Positions 13,553 through 24,281 of a stretch of DNA of 64,000 nt are shown piece after piece. Source of the stretch: Crotalaria pallida (Eukaryota; Streptophyta; Magnoliopsida; Fabales; Fabaceae). Location: positions 20,354,001 to 20,418,000 of the forward strand of contig CM075655.1 of NCBI GenBank assembly GCA_037953625.1, given 5' to 3'. The notes under the pieces were generated by a model, which was not told the DNA's origin, did no database searches, and saw only the letters and a list, made by a program, of their open reading frames with translations. The stretch's first letter is position 1. The number at the start of each line of letters is the position of its first letter. A program made the translations under genes and the position numbers.

Positions 13553-14071
13553 ACTATGAAATCTCCCTTTTGCCCTTGAGGAATTCGGCCATGTGCTTTA
13601 GAGGGAGGGGCAATTTTGGCACTTCCATTTGTTGCATGGGTGGATTTTAGCAAGGAGACAATGAGGAGAAATTTAAGGCTTTAGGTCACTTCATGCAATT
13701 TAATTTCCTTATGGTCCTAATCTATCCCATTAGCTCCTTGTCCTAAAATGAAAAATCCTAAGCTTACATACATACATGCATATACACGTAACACACATTC
13801 ACATAGGAAATAAATTTTTCTCATACAATTACTCATGCATAAAAATAACCATTTCTTTGAAGCATGCAAATATTAAATACACAATCATTCCAAAAACTCA
13901 ATTTCTAAAACTCATAGTATCATTTCATGAAACCATTCCTTTAAAATCATTCACCATTTTAAAGTCATGAAATAAGAAATTCATTCAAGGAAATACTTTT
14001 TCAAAAACACTTTCTCCAAAATTAATCTCTTTTGTATTTAAAACAATACGAGGAATTTGCGGGTCGTCACA

Positions 14072-15164
14072 ACTTTTGGGCTCAAAAAGGGTTTATAAAG
14101 GTACTTAGGGCAACCACATCAAAGTTTTGAGAATGTTTAGTAAAGAGTCTTAACATCAGATTTTTTACCAGACTCTTTCAAGACTATGTTATTCTTCAAA
14201 ATCTGGTGGAGAATGTTAAGTTCAATCTGTAACTTAAGAGACTCAATTTAAGACTCTGTGAGACCTTTTTTTTTTTTTCCTTTCTTTCATTTTATTTTAC
14301 ATCATCTTAATAATAAATAAATAATAATAATAAATATTAATATTAATATTATTTTTTAAATAGTAAATAATAATATTCTTAAATGTATATTTTTTGTATT
14401 TTATTATTAAATATATTGTGTTATTATGAAAAAAATGATATATTAAATATACTTGAATATATATGGATATATAAAAAGAAGCAATTAAAAAATTTTGATA
14501 TGTAAATAACATAGAGTTATTGAAATTATTGTTGCAATCCATTTTTTTTCTTATAAAGATGGTTATGGCACATTTTTAAACACAAAATTGAATATTTTTA
14601 TTTTTAAATATTATTTGAATACAAATATAGTTTTTAGAAATTTATAAATATTGATGTGATAAATAAATATCTGATATTATTTTTAGAAATAATAGGTAGT
14701 TAACATTATTCATATTATATTTCAAAGACATTATTAAAATGAAATTGAGTTTAAAAGTTCATGATGACTTAGTGCTGATGCATATGGCTAGTGGGTCTTA
14801 AGTGTTGTGTTTATGATGGACGATATGAAAAGTTTGAAATTGAGTCTTATAACAGAATGATCATATAAAGCTTATGTAACAAAATATGATAAGTTTGATG
14901 TTAAAACTGTGCTGTAGATGCTCTTACATATTACTAATCAATATATTTTTTTATGAACAAAAGTTTAGGTCACTTAAGTTTCGAGAGCTTCCCAAGGTCG
15001 AACAGGTTTTCAAGCTCAAAAAACACTTATCAAGATACTTATATATTACTCACCAACATTATCCTCACATCGTTGATAAAAATTAAACTCGAATCTTTTA
15101 GAATCCCGAACCCAACCCTTACCTATCTAAGCCAATAGTTTATTGGCGTTGAATATTAATGTTT
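14072..15164. other. AT-rich spacer with dispersed-repeat pieces
   Basis: Right half of the repeat interrupted by the long LTR (14072-14125), then very AT-rich DNA (14280-14750) without coding sense. A further copy of the same dispersed repeat follows at 14930-15065. Short pieces containing 'gagtctta' recur at 14147, 14229 and 14842 and may be MITE remains. Confidence 0.5.
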
Positions 15165-15373
15165 AGCGTCTGTTTGGAACAGCGTTCCAAAAACGCAAAC
15201 GCGCGTTTGTAGAAACAGCTTCAAGGGAGCTTTTGCCCAAACGCGATTTCTACCCCATATACAAACATGTTCTTAATAGGTAAAGAAAGGGGTGCACGGT
15301 TAACCGGTCAAATTGTTTATTTTTTTTTTACCTGCAAAAAATTGGTCATGATCTAAATTTGACCTCCTATGAG

Positions 15374-15564
15374 AGGTATATAGTATGTCCTCACTTGTGC
15401 TCCCCTGTGGGTACGGCGGCACCGAATTAAAAGGCTTCTTTCCTATCCGTTTACTTCACACCAGCAGGCAGCAGCCCTCTCTGAAATGCCAAACATGAAC
15501 TAACCCAACACCCAACACTGCTTCAACTTCTCAACACTCTCCCCTCTCATCTTATAAGCTAAAG
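15374..15564 (+). promoter_or_regulatory. Putative promoter and non-coding first exon of the CPP1-like gene
   Basis: GGTATATAGTA (about 15376-15386) is TATA-like. It is followed by a CA/CT-rich stretch typical of a plant 5' UTR, ending AAAG|GTAC at 15564, a usable splice donor. A pyrimidine-rich acceptor ending GAAG at 16959 would join it to the exon holding the start codon at 17026. The intron would be about 1.4 kb. This is inference; no transcript evidence is available. Confidence 0.4.
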
Positions 15565-15778
15565 GTACAGTCTTTAATCTCAAACTCATCCAATTCTGTC
15601 TAAATTATTTCGCTGTTCAAATTGAGATGTTGTGATTTATTTTGATTCTCTCTTCTTTCATTCCCCCTCTCCCTCTCAAGGTCGTTCGTTTTGTAGAATA
15701 CAATTTCTCTCTGTACACAACCACTATCTTTTATAATTGTTATTATTATTATTATTATTTATTTATTTTATATCATAC

Positions 15779-15985
15779 AAAGTAGTTCTGCTTGTTCTCA
15801 ATTGAATCGACACTATCTTCCTCGACTTTGAAGGCATTCATCACTTTTGTCCTTGACATTATATCACTCCAACGTGACGCCAAATTGATTTTTGGGGAGT
15901 TTAAGAGATTCCACAGATCTTTCAGGGGGACGTCACTGATTCCACGAGTATACTTCGGGGAGCTACGTACATAATCATATCTGAA
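15779..15985 (-). pseudogene. Exon-like captured gene fragment inside the TIR element
   Basis: On the minus strand a poly-T tract and CAG acceptor (ending 15986) precede 69 open codons (207 nt, phase 0 to 0). These are followed by a TTT|GTATGA donor at 15779/15778. The predicted peptide is complex and exon-like (RYDYVRSSPKYTRG, SRWSDIMSRTKVMNAFKVEE), unlike the AT-rich noise around it. The parent gene is not recognised. Because it sits between long inverted repeats, a Pack-type capture of a host exon is the favoured reading. A real neighbouring minus-strand gene is the alternative, but no partner exons were found. Confidence 0.4.
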
Positions 15986-17025
15986 CTGAAAAAAAAAATT
16001 ATTCATGTCAGTCCTTGGCCTTGCCTCCTTGTTTATGTGTGTGTTTGTATCTGTGGTAGAAACTGCGTTTGGGCAAAAGCTTCCTTGGGGCTGCTTCTAC
16101 AAACGCATGTTTGCGTTTGTCAAATGCTGTTCCAAACAGAGCCTATGTTATTCACTTTAGTTCCTGCTAAGGACTAATATGAATAACTTTTGTCAATCTT
16201 CAGGATGAGTGTGACGAAAGTGGTAGTTTACTCTTAACATATATCCTGTGATTATGCTTTTGATACTGTTAGATTGAACTTGGGTTTTCATCTTACCATG
16301 ACTCTAGGATGATCTAGCCTTGTTGGTATGTGGGGGTAATTTGTGTCTACGATCTTTTCTGTTCTGGTTCGATGCTAGATCTGTGGTTTATTATGAAGCA
16401 TGGGCAAACCATTTTGCATGTTGGACTTGGACATGATCCCTTGTGCCACACATGAAGACATGCGACAAAGATACACGATGCATTATATTTAAAATTTGTT
16501 GGCTCTCACACAGTTATGATATTAGGACCTTTGAATCTTTTTTCTGCACTCTTCAATGTTGTATACATATATGTTCCTTGTCTATGTCAGTGTCTTAAAC
16601 TTTTAGAATTTAGTGTGTTCATGTGTCTATGTTAGTGTTCGTGCTTCATATGTAGTTGCCTTGCTTGTCGTGTAGTTGCATTGTGGATTATAAGTTGATA
16701 ATAAATGAGTTTATTTTGTACAACTGGACAAATTCGATTAAGCTTGAGCTACTTATCTGACTAGGACAGAAAATGTAAAAATGGTTTTGGAACCACAAAA
16801 TTAGGCTGAGTTTGGATATGAAAAGTCAATAAATGAAATTAATTCTGGGAGCCATTGGTTTGTAATGTGTAATTATCCAATTTACCTTCATATATCTGAT
16901 GTTTGTCTCTTTGACACTTTGTCCATTGTTGCTGATTTTTTTTTCTTTTCCATTTGAAGCATTGGTTTTGTGATCTTGATTCTCACATAGCACAGGAGGC
17001 TATATTGCCACACGATTTTGTAATT

Positions 17026-19055
17026 ATGTATGTATCTGGGCTAAGTGGTAGCCCCTCGAGATGTTTCCAGCAATCTCCTTGTCACTTAGGGCCACAGCGT
17101 GTTCGGGTTATGGCCTTTTCTGTGGCTGCGAAAAATAAACAAGTGACAGAGCTTCTTCGAGCAGAAAGGTATCGCCTATTAATTGTTACCACTTGAACTT
17201 GAATTTGATGTAAGGCTTGTGCTATGTAGAATGGTTAAGAGATTCATTATTTTCCTCACCTTATTTCTGCACAGAACAAGTTTTGCGACTCCTAGATTAA
17301 AATGGAATACACGACGGGTTCAATTGGTCAAAAGTGCCATGGATGCTTCATATGGTGATATGGCAAATGAATCTGCTGGTAAATTTTTTCTTGAAGCAGC
17401 TTCATTCTTATATAATAATATACAAAATTTCATTGCAAGGGGATAAGCTTGTAATACCAGTATGTAGTTAGATGGTAATTTTTTTTTAATCAACAGATTA
17501 GTAAAAATAAAACTAAACTTGAAAATGATTCTCTAATTGTCATAAATATTTGTTTCTCTACTGAGTACTAGACTAGGAATTTTCTTGTGTTTTTGTTCTT
17601 TAGTTTGAAGGTGGAGCCTCAGCGCAACAATAAAGTTGCTGCCTTGTAATCTGGAGGTCACGAGTTCAAATGTTCGAAACTGGCCCTCAGCTTGAAGGGC
17701 TTAGGCTGCGTAAATATACTCTCCTCAGGTCCATCCGTTTGGAGCCTCATGCACTGAGCTGCCCTTTTTCTTGTTCATTAGTTTGTCAAGTTGAAGCCAT
17801 CTCTACATGTGCATAATTATTTAAGCACACCATTCATTGCTCTTGGTTTGTCTAAGAAGCTGAATAAGGTTACGAGAGAATAGATTCATACCTTAGAAGC
17901 AGGGGATAGATGATCAGGAGGAGTTTGTTTCTTAGTGAAACAATTGCTTAATGGGTGATAGATGATACCCTGATGTTTTCCCAGAATGATTCTTTCCCTT
18001 CTTTTCCACCAAAGCTTTTCTTTTTTCTATTCTTCTATGTTGAAGTCTGAAATATTTTAGTTAATTGTCTTAGCGTTATCCTCTGTAACATGTTCACAGT
18101 CATTAATACCTCTATCAATTATTTTCCAACATATGTGTATGATACTTTAATCCCCTATATAAAGCCAAGTAATATATGATTGCTTAGCTTCTCATTTTAC
18201 TGTTCCTTTGCTGCAAATGCCAGCTGTTTTCCCAAGAATTAATGTGGGAGACCCATATAAACGACTTGGAATAAGCAGGGAAGCTTCTGAAGATGAAATT
18301 CAAGCAGCAAGGAACTTCCTGATTCAAAAATATGGAAGGCATAAGCCAAGTGTAGATGCAATTGAGTCAGCACATGACAAAATAATCATGCAGAAGTTCT
18401 ATGACCGGAAGAACCCGAAAATTGACATCAAGAAAAAAATCCGGGAAGTCAATCAATCACGATATGTTCAGTTTGTCAGAGGAAGATTTCATACTCCATC
18501 CACGAAGTTTATTATAAAAACATCACTAGCATTCTTGTTACTTGGAGTTCTGACTGTTCTCTTTCCAACTGAGGAAGGGCCAACAGTTCAGGTAGCAATA
18601 TCTCTGATTGCTACAATGTATTTTATACACGAACGGCTTAAGAGCAAGATCCGAGCTTTCCTTTACGGGTACGTAAACAAATGACTCATCTCATTCTTCT
18701 AAATATATGTCAATAAAATACTTGATAATATTCTCTGTTAGAAAGCATCTCTTATTCTTCTGGTATGACATTGTGATATACTGATATGTATATCAATGTT
18801 CCCTTGTCCCCTTAAAATTTGATGCATTCGTTTTTCTTTTGGTTCAAACACTGCTATATATGTTAGGTTCTCTTGTATAAATTAGTGCTTTGGTGCAGGG
18901 CTGGAGCATTTATATTTTCGTGGCTGTTGGGAACTTTCTTGATGGTCTCAGTAATACCTCCCATTCCTATACTTAAGGGACTAAGAACATTTGAAGTGAT
19001 GACATCATTGATAACATATTTATTATTATGGGTTTCATCGACCTATCTTAAGTGA
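17026..19055 (+). CDS. DUF3353 / CPP1-like plastid J-like membrane protein, 4 coding exons
   Basis: Exons 17026-17168, 17275-17378, 18224-18668 and 18899-19055 join in frame through GT-AG introns to 282 codons plus TGA. The family (CHAPERONE-LIKE PROTEIN OF POR1 / cell growth defect factor relatives) comprises plastid membrane proteins with a J-like region; CPP1 itself stabilises protochlorophyllide oxidoreductase. Seen here: a Ser/Arg/Gln-rich N-terminus fit for a transit peptide (about 1-60), a J-like region (about 90-150, DPYKRLGISREASEDEIQAA) without the HPD tripeptide, and four hydrophobic segments (about 178-196, 202-218, 232-252, 264-281). The ATG at 17026 is the first in its exon if the upstream acceptor at 16959 is used. 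The length is close to that of Arabidopsis relatives as recalled. No break is seen. Intron 2 holds a SINE. Which paralogue it is cannot be told by eye. Confidence 0.88.
17608..17770 (+). mobile_element. Au-type SINE in intron 2 of the CPP1-like gene
   Basis: The tRNA-related head has an A-box-like GCCTCAGCGCAAC region and a B box GGTCACGAGTTCAAA. The body 'aggctgcgtaaatatac' and tail 'gagctgccctttttc' match the Au SINE consensus as I know it. It is flanked by TTGTTCTTTAGTTTG (17593-17607) and TTGTTCATTAGTTTG (17771-17785), a 15-bp target duplication with one mismatch. It is in sense orientation to the gene. The copy is diverged and slightly shortened, so old. Confidence 0.88.
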
Positions 19056-21155
19056 AGACTAAAACTATGTATCTCAATGTGACTTGAGTTTTTGAGCTGA
19101 AGACCAGATTTTGTAGTGGAAGTTCACAAAATGTTATAGCTTACTTCATTGATATTTCAAATTATAGCTTTTTATTAGAAAAGACCTTGATGTACCTAAC
19201 TTTTTTTTTTTTGTTTTTTCTCGGCTAACTATTTGACTGAGCAAACATGTTGCAATTTTGAAGATGTGGAAACGAATGAGTTTTATTACGTACACGAGGA
19301 TGTGAAATTCAACTTTCAAATTCGCGTACATGATACATCATATATATTATGATTATAGTATAGCCAAAACCTTTGTGATGGCAATAACAAGTGTGTTAGA
19401 CATAGGAGGAAAAATTAGATTATGATTATATTTATAAGATTATATTTTGTTGAAATTATAATTTGCTTATGATTGTTTATATTAATTGAAAGGTAAATTC
19501 TAATAAGGGCACTTGATAAAGAACTAAATGTAGTAGGAAAATGTTGGAAAGTATGGTTTTTTATGTTGTCGATAAAAGAGAAAATGTGGACTTATGATAT
19601 TTTTTTTTAAAAAAAAAAATCTAGTGACCTTGACAAGTGTTCTTAGGGAAAAACTCTAAATATTTTTAACACATATTAAAAATGTGTTGATTATTGTAAG
19701 TTTTATATGTGTTTTTGTCTAAAATGTCTTTATTTAATTTTTATTGAAAATTGTAGTAGTATTTAATTTTTATTAGGAAATGTGTTTATTAATTATGGTA
19801 ATTTAGGGATGAAATGTAAAATTAGAATTTTTATTGAAAATTGTAATAGTATTTAATTTTTATTAGGAAATGTGTTTATTAATTATGGTAATTTAGGGAT
19901 GAAATATGAAATTAGAATTAACAAGAAGAAGAAATGATTTGAATGTAATATTAAAATTGGGAAAAAATGATTATGCTTTGAAATTGTAATATGACCAAAA
20001 ATTATGGAAAAAATGTTAAAAAGATAAAAGTTAAGAAATGGAGGCAGTATTATTTTACAACGTAATTCATAAAAAAAAAAGGATATGGAATTTTTTTCAA
20101 AGGAAAAAGGCATGAAAATATTTGTTTGCTATGAATATTTGAGTTGTTCTTTACACATTTTTTAAAGATGTATTCTTTTTGGTTTATAATATAATAAGAA
20201 AAAAGAATTAAAATTATGTTTATTAAGGAGATTAGTTGATTATATTTAATTTTCTCAAATTTATAAAAAAGAGGTATATTTAATTTCTCTAATTTATAGA
20301 AAGAGTGGTATTTTAAGAAAGTAGCAGTGAGAATGAAATAAAAATTAAATAAGATAATCACTTCCTAAAGATATTTTATGAAAATGATATTGAGAGTGAA
20401 ACAAAATTTAAAAAGGTTTGTTAATTTTTCTTATATTTTAATCAAGATAAATATATATATTTTTTTTTATATTGCAAACCATAGGGAGTACGGTAATTTT
20501 TTTTAATGTTCATCATTATATTTTTTTTATATTTAAATGATTTTAATGATAAAAATAAAGGAATGTTGAAATAATTATATTGGGTAAAAAAATGATAAAA
20601 AGTAAGGGAATGTTGAAGTTGTGGAAGAGTATAATAAGAAAAGTAAAATATCACTGAAAAATAAAATTTCAAAAAATATTCACAAGATTCTCTTTGTTAT
20701 ATTGTCTTTTGAACTTATTTTCATAAAAATGTAATCTTTTATAATTTAAAATAGTTACCCAAACCATCTTAAACTGTAAAATAACCTTATTTTTTTTTAA
20801 AAAATAAGCTCAAATTTTATCATCTAAATTCTACCAAACATTTTAAAAAACACAATTTTCAATGTATAGAAAACGCATGACAATTCTTGGGCGTGCCATT
20901 CGATGCATCAATTTTTAATTTTAATGTTGAATTTGCATTTTTATATTTTCATAGTAATGGATTGCAAAATCTAGAAATGCTAACAAGTGTTATAAGGGTT
21001 AAGAGTTCAAAAGTAGAAAATGATGTACTAAAAATTTGAAAATTTACATGTTGTAATTTCCAATCCACATTTTTATGTTTTAATTTGAACTTATACCAGT
21101 GAATTGTTTTGAAATCAAAATACATTGACTTAACCTTAACTATTAAACTCCTCTC
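19056..21155. other. AT-rich spacer downstream of the CPP1-like gene
   Basis: Contains the 3' UTR of the CPP1-like gene (to roughly 19150-19350) and then about 1.8 kb of AT-rich DNA with poly-A/T runs. No coding region, RNA gene or clear transposon ends were found apart from the duplication at 19738-19920. Confidence 0.5.
19738..19920. repeat. Tandem duplication of a unit of about 90 bp
   Basis: Two adjacent copies share 'tattgaaaattgta-tagta' and 'aaatgtgtttattaattatg' with only a few changes, ending near 'aattagaatt'. The sequence is non-coding. Confidence 0.85.
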
Positions 21156-21159
21156 ATAC

Positions 21160-21760
21160 TAATTTACACCCCACGTGGTGGAGGGTATTCCTGCTCGGCA
21201 TGCCATTTTGTAAGCTTCGTCTTCTACCTGTATCGCCTAAAAGATAAGAAGGGTATCATTACACAGAACTTAGGAAATAGTTTCTAAAAAGACATAATAA
21301 TAAACTAAGATCATACACATTTATCAACAATAATTCATACCACAACATACACAACTAGGTACACGATTATTCCTACTTAGTTCGTCTGCATTCATATTCA
21401 TATTTCCGTTCTTTAATTCTCTTTTTCTTTCATTTTGTTCTTACATCTCTTTTCCTTATTCGTATCTTAATTGCCTATCCAGATGGTCTTATGAACAATC
21501 TGTGCCCTATTTTCTTATCCACAGGGTCTTGTGATCAACCTGTGCCAATTTCCTTATCCACATGGTCTTATGACCAACATGTGCCTTCTATCTTATCTTG
21601 TTCTTCTCTCACATTCTATTCTCAATTCTATCTCATGATTTACTTATTCCTTTATCCTTTCTCCTTTCTTAATTCTTATTTCTCTTTCTTATTAATTATC
21701 CTTAACCCTCTTTCATTTCATTGTTAATTACTCACTTTGTTACTCTTATTATTTCGTAGC
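21160..21760 (-). repeat. Gypsy LTR fragment E, reverse orientation
   Basis: TCCTGCTCGGC (21189-21199) beside the palindrome-like CCCCACGTGGTGGAGGG (about 21169-21185) is the reverse complement of the GCCGAGCAGGA-plus-palindrome box found near the 3' end of LTRs A-D. A three-copy repeat follows at 21480-21590. The true LTR ends are missing; the segment fades into AT-rich DNA. Confidence 0.6.
21480..21590. repeat. Three tandem copies of a hairpin unit in LTR fragment E
   Basis: Units of about 39-50 bp contain 'ttatccacagggtcttgtga' or variants followed by 'tcaacctgtgcc'. In the middle unit CACAGG pairs with CCTGTG to give a hairpin. Confidence 0.65.
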
Positions 21761-21770
21761 TTATTATTTA

Positions 21771-22135
21771 ACTAACATATTTCTACAAAACACATAAAAG
21801 TAATTTTGTCTACAATAATATATTATACTATGTTAATTTGTTCGAATCGAAAAATCACCTCACCTTTCTCATATTATATTTTTCAATTATTTATGCTATA
21901 TGTTTTTTTATAATTATTTATTTTTATAAAAATCATAAATTTTTATAATTAACATATTTCTACAAATCACATAAAGATATTTTTGTCTATAATAACTTGT
22001 TATATATGTTAATTTGTTCCAACTGAAAAATCACTTTTCTCATATTATATATATATATATATATATTTAATTATCTATGGTATAAGTTCTTTTAATAATT
22101 ATTTTTTTAAAAAAATCATAAATTCTAATTTAACT
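21771..22135. repeat. AT-rich tandem duplication, unit about 180 bp
   Basis: Two copies share 'aacatatttctacaaa-cacataaa', 'atgttaatttgttc-aa' and 'aaaaatcac' blocks. An (AT) run at about 22049-22066 has expanded in the second copy. Confidence 0.75.
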
Positions 22136-22512
22136 AAATTATGGTGTGTTTGAAATTTTGAATAAAAAAAATTAATAAAGAAAATCATTACTTTCTAAAT
22201 TTATGATGTAAGTAAAAATTAATTAAAAAAATAAAAGTTTCTAAAATCTTTAAAAGATATAACAATAAATAATGGATAACCTGTTATACCTATTATAACA
22301 AGTAAAAAAAATAGTAGTGTTTGTGAACACCAAAACAAAACCTGATGTAACTTAGCCTTCACCTGGAAAAAAAAAAAAGAGAAACCACACTATTAAGCCC
22401 AAACACTCATTCCCCCTTTTGTCTATTCCACTTTCCCCATTCTCAATCACTCTTAATCTCTCTCTGTTTGATCCCAAAATCCCAAGGCTCTCTCCCAAAA
22501 TCAAAACATAAT

Positions 22513-22513
<1 letters not shown>

Positions 22514-22598
<85 letters not shown>
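22514..22598. repeat. Compound microsatellite (CT)n(AT)n
   Basis: About 16 CT units (22514-22546) run directly into about 26 AT units (22547-22598). The short ORF over it is an artefact of the repeat. Confidence 0.95.
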
Positions 22599-22599
<1 letters not shown>

Positions 22600-22601
<2 letters not shown>

Positions 22602-22945
22602 TGCCACCACTTCCCTTCCCCTCTATTTTTTGAATTTTTTTTTTGTCACGACAACCTCAAAACCACCACATCATAGCAACCCACTTTAAATCTCCCTTCT
22701 TCAATCTCACTACACACATCTCCCTCCCCCTTCGATTCCCATCAGACCACACCATCCCTCTCTCTCTCTCTCTCTCTCTCTAGATGCCACCACTTCCCTT
22801 CCCCTCTATTTTTTGAATTTTTTTTTTGTCATGACAACCTCAAAACCACCACATCATAGCAACCCACTTTAAATCTCCCTTCTCCTTCAATCTCACTACA
22901 CACATCTCCCTCTCCCTTCGATTCCCATCAGACCACACCATTTCC
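22600..22945. repeat. Direct duplication with 183-bp offset
   Basis: The block starting 'atgccaccacttcccttccc' at 22601 repeats from 22784 almost unchanged, including 'cgacaacctcaaaaccacc' and 'ttcgattcccatcagacc', with a second CT run between. It is pyrimidine-rich and non-coding. Confidence 0.9.
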
Positions 22946-22975
22946 ATCCACCTTCGATCTCACCACATCACACCA

Positions 22976-23935
22976 TGTAACACCCCATAATATCTCCTTT
23001 AATTATCCTAATTGATTACTTGATTTATTGGTGAAAAATATGGAATTTTTAAAACTTTTAATCAATTCAAAACATCATCCTAATATAATAATATTTATTT
23101 TTATTAATATAGATTGGTCTTTTACATTACATGCCAAAATCATGGCTCTATACTAGGTATATCAAAAAGTTACATTCATAATATATCACTACACTATTAA
23201 TTACCCAGCTCAGAGTCAAAGGTTCGTCCCAATATGTGTGTGTGCATATATATATAAAATAACTAGTCTATGCTGTGACAGGGGGAGTATGAGTGTCCTC
23301 GACCTTAGGAAGTGAAAAGACACTTCCAGTACCTAAAAATGGTAAACAAGGGAGCGTGTTTCTCTTTCATCAAAATATAAGAATTAAGTTGCATAATAAA
23401 TAGTCATTTATTCAAATTAACAACCATAAATATGAACAATAATATATCTGCAAAGACAAATAAAGCATTAATGTGCATAACATGCACAAGACAATTATAT
23501 GCACATGATGCAAGTTCCATCACAATATATGCATATAAATACATGCTCATCTCTCAATGCTATTCAATCACTAGACCCATTTCTTCTCCAAATCCATTTT
23601 CTAGATTCTATTCTTTTCGATTCTCAATGTGGATATTAATGTATTGAATCCAATCATTGGAATTCTATTTCTCATTATTCTCCAATCCATATTTATTTTC
23701 CATTGTCAATCCATATCCTCACATCATCCTCCACCTCGGGAAAGACCAAACCAAGGATAAACGTCTCATAACAATGCTTGCACAATACTTGACCTCTCTC
23801 GGCTCCAAGTACAACTTGAGGTGCGAACCCAAGTTGGCTATCTATAGCCAAAACCATCCTTAACTGGTCATTAAGTGCCTGAGCTACTGATAAAATTGAT
23901 GTGGTTACCAAGACCACCCTCAACCTCTCCAATCT
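22976..23935 (-). repeat. Gypsy LTR fragment with TGTAACACCCC end, truncated at a poly-T
   Basis: TGTAACACCCC at 22976 is a gypsy LTR terminus. The segment has minus-sense LTR flavour but no matching second end; it stops at the long poly-T near 23936-23952. No TSD could be assigned. Confidence 0.45.
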
Positions 23936-24281
23936 TTTTTTTTTTTTTTTTTAAAATTCAACTAAAAAAATAAAACTATAAAAAATTTAAGTTTTTTTAA
24001 TTTAAAAAAAAAAATCTTCGCCCGTGTGGCATCTATATGGTACCACGTGACTAACCTACTGCGTTTGATTAGAATTTCAATGTGACATGTGAACAAAATT
24101 TGATCGAAGTTGATAGCAGGTGCATATGTCAAACTCGAAAGTAACTTTAGGAGTCAAATACTAAAAAAAAAAAAAAAAAAAAAACTAGTAACAAAACCAT
24201 CTTAAAAATACAAGAACCAAAAACATAATTAAGCTTTTTTAAGTTATATAGTAGTACATCATACACCTCGAATATAAATGC
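23936..24281. other. Spacer with long poly-T and poly-A runs
   Basis: A 17-base T run at 23936 and a 21-base A run at about 24164 bracket a short unique stretch containing 'gtaccacgtgac'. This could be a retroposed fragment. Its right end forms the 3' UTR of the S28 gene. Confidence 0.4.

Larger units (their letters stand above)
7803..14071 (-). mobile_element. Very long solo LTR, 6269 bp, TSD GCTTT/ACTTT
   Basis: Read on the minus strand it starts TGTGACGACCCGC (14071) and ends GGGCTGTTACA (7803), typical gypsy LTR ends. The flanking pentamers are GCTTT (7798-7802) and ACTTT (14072-14076), a TSD with one mismatch. The repeat that flanks it on the left continues on the right. There is no gag/pol, PBS or PPT inside, so it is best read as one LTR. 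Inside are a minus-strand TATA box (13541-13548), a CT-rich leader (13390-13500), a 25-26 bp tandem array (about 9690-10150), a hairpin repeat (9144-9240) and a 132-codon ORF near the 3' end. A large non-autonomous element with degenerated ends is the alternative. Confidence 0.75.
15165..16143. mobile_element. Long-TIR DNA element (MULE/Pack-type candidate)
   Basis: The left end (15165-15253) and the reverse complement of the right end (16056-16142) match over about 87 bases, with shared blocks CTGTTTGGAACAGC, GCGTTTGTAGAA and GCTTTTGCCCAAACGC. This is a 0.98-kb element with long terminal inverted repeats. No transposase is seen. Inside are an exon-like stretch on the minus strand (15779-15985) and, on the plus strand, a TATA-like box and probable 5' UTR exon of the gene downstream. 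A convincing 8-9 bp TSD was not found, so superfamily assignment is open; long TIRs suggest Mutator-like. Confidence 0.65.

Noticed and set aside
17608..17770. Functional tRNA gene
   Set aside because: A and B boxes belong to a SINE with flanking duplications; the cloverleaf is not complete.
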